A stretch of 5,810 nt of DNA from positions 1-5,810 of the forward strand of contig JBCBZH010000271.1 in NCBI GenBank assembly GCA_039815415.1. Reading direction: 5' to 3'. The DNA is from JBCBZH01 sp039815415. GTDB taxonomy: Bacteria > Bacteroidota > Rhodothermia > Rhodothermales > Rubricoccaceae. The notes beneath the pieces are model-generated. The model was given only the letters and a program-made list of their open reading frames with translations. It did no database searches and was not told the DNA's origin. Positions 4,246 to 5,810 of the stretch are shown here, piece by piece (position 1 is the stretch's first letter; the number at the start of each line of letters is the position of its first letter). A program made the translations under genes and the position numbers.

Positions 4246-5810
4246 ATGCGCGTTCTCGGTCTTCTGTGTCTCGGCTTCGGGCTGGCGCTCGCCAGCTCGG
4301 CGCAGCCGGGAGCGCTCGACCCGTTGTTCGGCACTGATGGAAACGTGTCCTTCCGGTTGAGCGAAGTCACGTTCGCACAGCTGCGCGATGTTGCCATTGA
4401 CCAGGAAGCCAACATCTACACATTGACCTACACGCAATCAGTAGGCATGTATGTGTCCAAGACCGGACCGGACGGACTGGTAGCGGAGACACTAAACCAA
4501 GTCCGAATCCGTGACGCATTCGGGCGGCTGCTCGAGCCCACGACACTAACGCCTTCACATGAAGGCGGAGTTATGCTGGCAGGCTCGGTGTGGCGCGGAA
4601 CATCCCCGTTTACGTTCCCGGTTCCCTTCACCGCACTTCTGCGCGCTGATGGCAACGCTGACTCGTCGTTCGGGTCGAACGGTGTGTACGAGTACCCGGA
4701 TTCGCTCAACAGTCTATTTCCAGTCTCGCTTCATAGGGCTGGCTCGGGATTCGCTATTCTGAACGACTCTCCGAACCTGTCCTACTGCCCGTTCCTCTAC
4801 ATCAATGCGAATGGCTCGGTGCGAGAGGAGTCGTTGAGCGACGGGTCGCTACTCACCCTCCGCGATGACGATTGTGGATCCATCCGACCTCGATTGTCAG
4901 ATACTGCTGAAGGCGTCAGCTTCGTGTCCAGCCGTGCGAACTCGAGCAGTGTCCGGTTGACATTCGTCCAGGTCGACGCCGCAGGTCTTGAAACGAGTCG
5001 ATCGAGTGCGCGCATTCGAGACGGGGCCTTCTTGCCGTTTCCGTTTGCAGCCTATCGAGATTCACAGGGAAGATTCGTTGTTGCAATGATTGGATCGAAC
5101 GAGACAAAAGCCAAAGGGCTCACTCTCCGCCGGTTCACATCCGATGGCGATGCGGACCTCACGTTTGGACATGGCGGCGTCATTCGAGACACCTTATTCC
5201 TTCCGGCTTCTGACGCCCCGGACGCACGTTTTCTCACGAGTCAGGACCGATACGGACAGCTCTTATACGCTCGCAGCAGCTCAGAAGACACGATGCGGGT
5301 GCTCGCTGTGTCAGCGTTCAACGCTGATGGGTCCCGTCACACTGACTTTGGCGAGGACGGCATCTCGGTGTTAGCTGAGACGAAGCTTTTTCAGACGTCC
5401 CCCCGGTATACGATTTCAGCAATCCGAGTGGACCCAGAGAATCGGATCGTTCTTGGGGTGATAACCAGTCGGACCAACAGCGCCACAGTCACTGGGTCGT
5501 CCAAATCGGTAGAACTGTTCCGCCTAAAGGGACTCCCACCGGCTCCAGTTGACAGTGGAAATGAGGCCCTGCGTCAGGCTCAGGTACTACTTGCCCCCAA
5601 CCCAGCCGCCAGCTCGACCACCCTCCGCCTCACCCTCGCCAGCCCGACGGAGGCGACACTCACGGTCTACGATGCCCTGGGCCGTCTCGCCCACACTCGC
5701 ACCGATGTTCCGCTTCGAGCTGGCGAGAACACGCTCGCGCTCGACACCCGCTCCTACCCACCGGGGATCTACGCAGTGGTTCTCACCACCAGCCGCGAGC
5801 GCTGGACCCA
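4246..5810 (+). CDS. Secreted delta-60-repeat protein with a T9SS type A sorting domain (3' end cut by window)
   Basis: An open frame of 521 codons without a stop, running off the right edge. Residues 1-19 are a signal peptide (MRVLGLLCLGFGLALASSA, likely cleaved before Q20) for Sec export to the periplasm. The body carries delta-60-type repeats, a beta-propeller-like family of the form ..L..DG..D..FG..G: LDPLFGTDGNVSF at 24-36, LLRADGNADSSFGSNGV at 131-147, RRFTSDGDADLTFGHGGV at 295-312 and SAFNADGSRHTDFGEDGI at 356-373. The end (about 447-521) is a T9SS type A sorting domain: VLLAPNPAASSTTLRL, then LTVYDALGRLAHTR, RAGENTLALDT and PPGIYAVVL. In this pathway the domain directs translocation through the outer membrane and is removed on attachment to the surface or release. 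Only about 7-12 residues should be missing. Ligand or function is unknown. The body is poorer in GC and uses more A/T-ending codons than both of its ends. Confidence 0.85.
   Translation, partial: MRVLGLLCLGFGLALASSAQPGALDPLFGTDGNVSFRLSEVTFAQLRDVAIDQEANIYTLTYTQSVGMYVSKTGPDGLVAETLNQVRIRDAFGRLLEPTTLTPSHEGGVMLAGSVWRGTSPFTFPVPFTALLRADGNADSSFGSNGVYEYPDSLNSLFPVSLHRAGSGFAILNDSPNLSYCPFLYINANGSVREESLSDGSLLTLRDDDCGSIRPRLSDTAEGVSFVSSRANSSSVRLTFVQVDAAGLETSRSSARIRDGAFLPFPFAAYRDSQGRFVVAMIGSNETKAKGLTLRRFTSDGDADLTFGHGGVIRDTLFLPASDAPDARFLTSQDRYGQLLYARSSSEDTMRVLAVSAFNADGSRHTDFGEDGISVLAETKLFQTSPRYTISAIRVDPENRIVLGVITSRTNSATVTGSSKSVELFRLKGLPPAPVDSGNEALRQAQVLLAPNPAASSTTLRLTLASPTEATLTVYDALGRLAHTRTDVPLRAGENTLALDTRSYPPGIYAVVLTTSRERWT
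4278..4299. repeat. Inverted pair of the iterated element, potential strong hairpin in the signal-peptide codons
   Basis: CGGGCTGGCG (4278-4287) and CGCCAGCTCG (4290-4299) face each other across two bases. All ten positions can pair in RNA, one as a G-U pair; after opening the innermost pair this leaves a nine-pair stem with a four-base loop. It starts 32 bases inside the coding sequence, with no T-run after it, so a terminator is unlikely. It could lower translation of the secreted protein or simply reflect two copies of the element. Confidence 0.5.

Larger units (their letters stand above)
292..5725. repeat. Highly iterated 10-mer CGCCAGCTCG, 14 exact copies dispersed on both strands
   Basis: Plus-strand copies start at 379, 726, 1046, 1353, 1811, 3260, 4290 and 5607; minus-strand copies (read as CGAGCTGGCG) start at 292, 887, 1657, 2915, 4067 and 5716. 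Every copy is also preceded by a pyrimidine, giving YCGCCAGCTCG. A variant CGCCAGCCCG lies at 1783, 3803, 4196 and 4278 (minus) and 5637 (plus). Copies fall in at least four translation contexts: Ala-Ser-Ser (five), Arg-Gln-Leu (three), x-Glu-Leu-Ala (four), Arg-Ala-Gly (one), and one noncoding. A base-composition estimate gives about 0.04 expected copies. No copy occurs between 4300 and 5600. The behaviour is that of a DNA-level iterated motif such as an uptake sequence or HIP1-like element; its role is unknown and codon preference may contribute. Confidence 0.75.

Noticed and set aside
5090..5374. A plus-strand open frame of 94 codons inside the secreted protein gene
   Set aside because: It overlaps the delta-60 coding frame completely, has no recognisable domain, and exists because the real frame has no stop in the window.

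Overview
The window reads as a GC-rich chromosome segment (hand-counted stretches of uvrC are about 65% G+C) from a member of the Bacteroidota/Rhodothermota group, most likely a marine Rhodothermia-type bacterium. The reasons are a C-terminal type IX secretion (T9SS) sorting domain, a methylmalonyl-CoA epimerase domain of the Bacteroidota type, a typical bacterial UvrC, and starts that mostly lack a Shine-Dalgarno sequence. The genus-level placement is inference.

Layout. Positions 1-339 (minus strand) hold two broken genes joined out of frame: the first ~70 codons of a cation diffusion facilitator transporter run into an internal piece of a PhoD-like alkaline phosphatase, which continues off the left edge. 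Positions 340-443 are a short divergent intergenic region. Plus-strand genes follow: an unusual fusion of methylmalonyl-CoA epimerase with an alpha/beta hydrolase (444-1607); a GNAT acetyltransferase overlapping it by 4 bases (1604-2218); uvrC, excision-repair endonuclease, with a GTG start (2295-4148); and a secreted delta-60-repeat protein with a T9SS sorting domain (4246 to past the right edge). The first two plus-strand genes look translationally coupled. uvrC and the secreted protein follow on the same strand after gaps of 76 and 97 bases, and nothing links them functionally.

The most striking signal is not a gene. The 10-mer CGCCAGCTCG occurs exactly 14 times (both strands counted) in 5.8 kb, in several reading frames and in one noncoding gap, and a one-base variant CGCCAGCCCG occurs five more times. 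A random-base model at this GC predicts about 0.04 copies of the 10-mer. The density resembles DNA uptake sequences or the cyanobacterial HIP1 element. The element is missing from the compositionally atypical body of the last gene (about 4300-5600) but present at both of its host-like ends. No tRNA, rRNA, CRISPR array or insertion sequence was seen.
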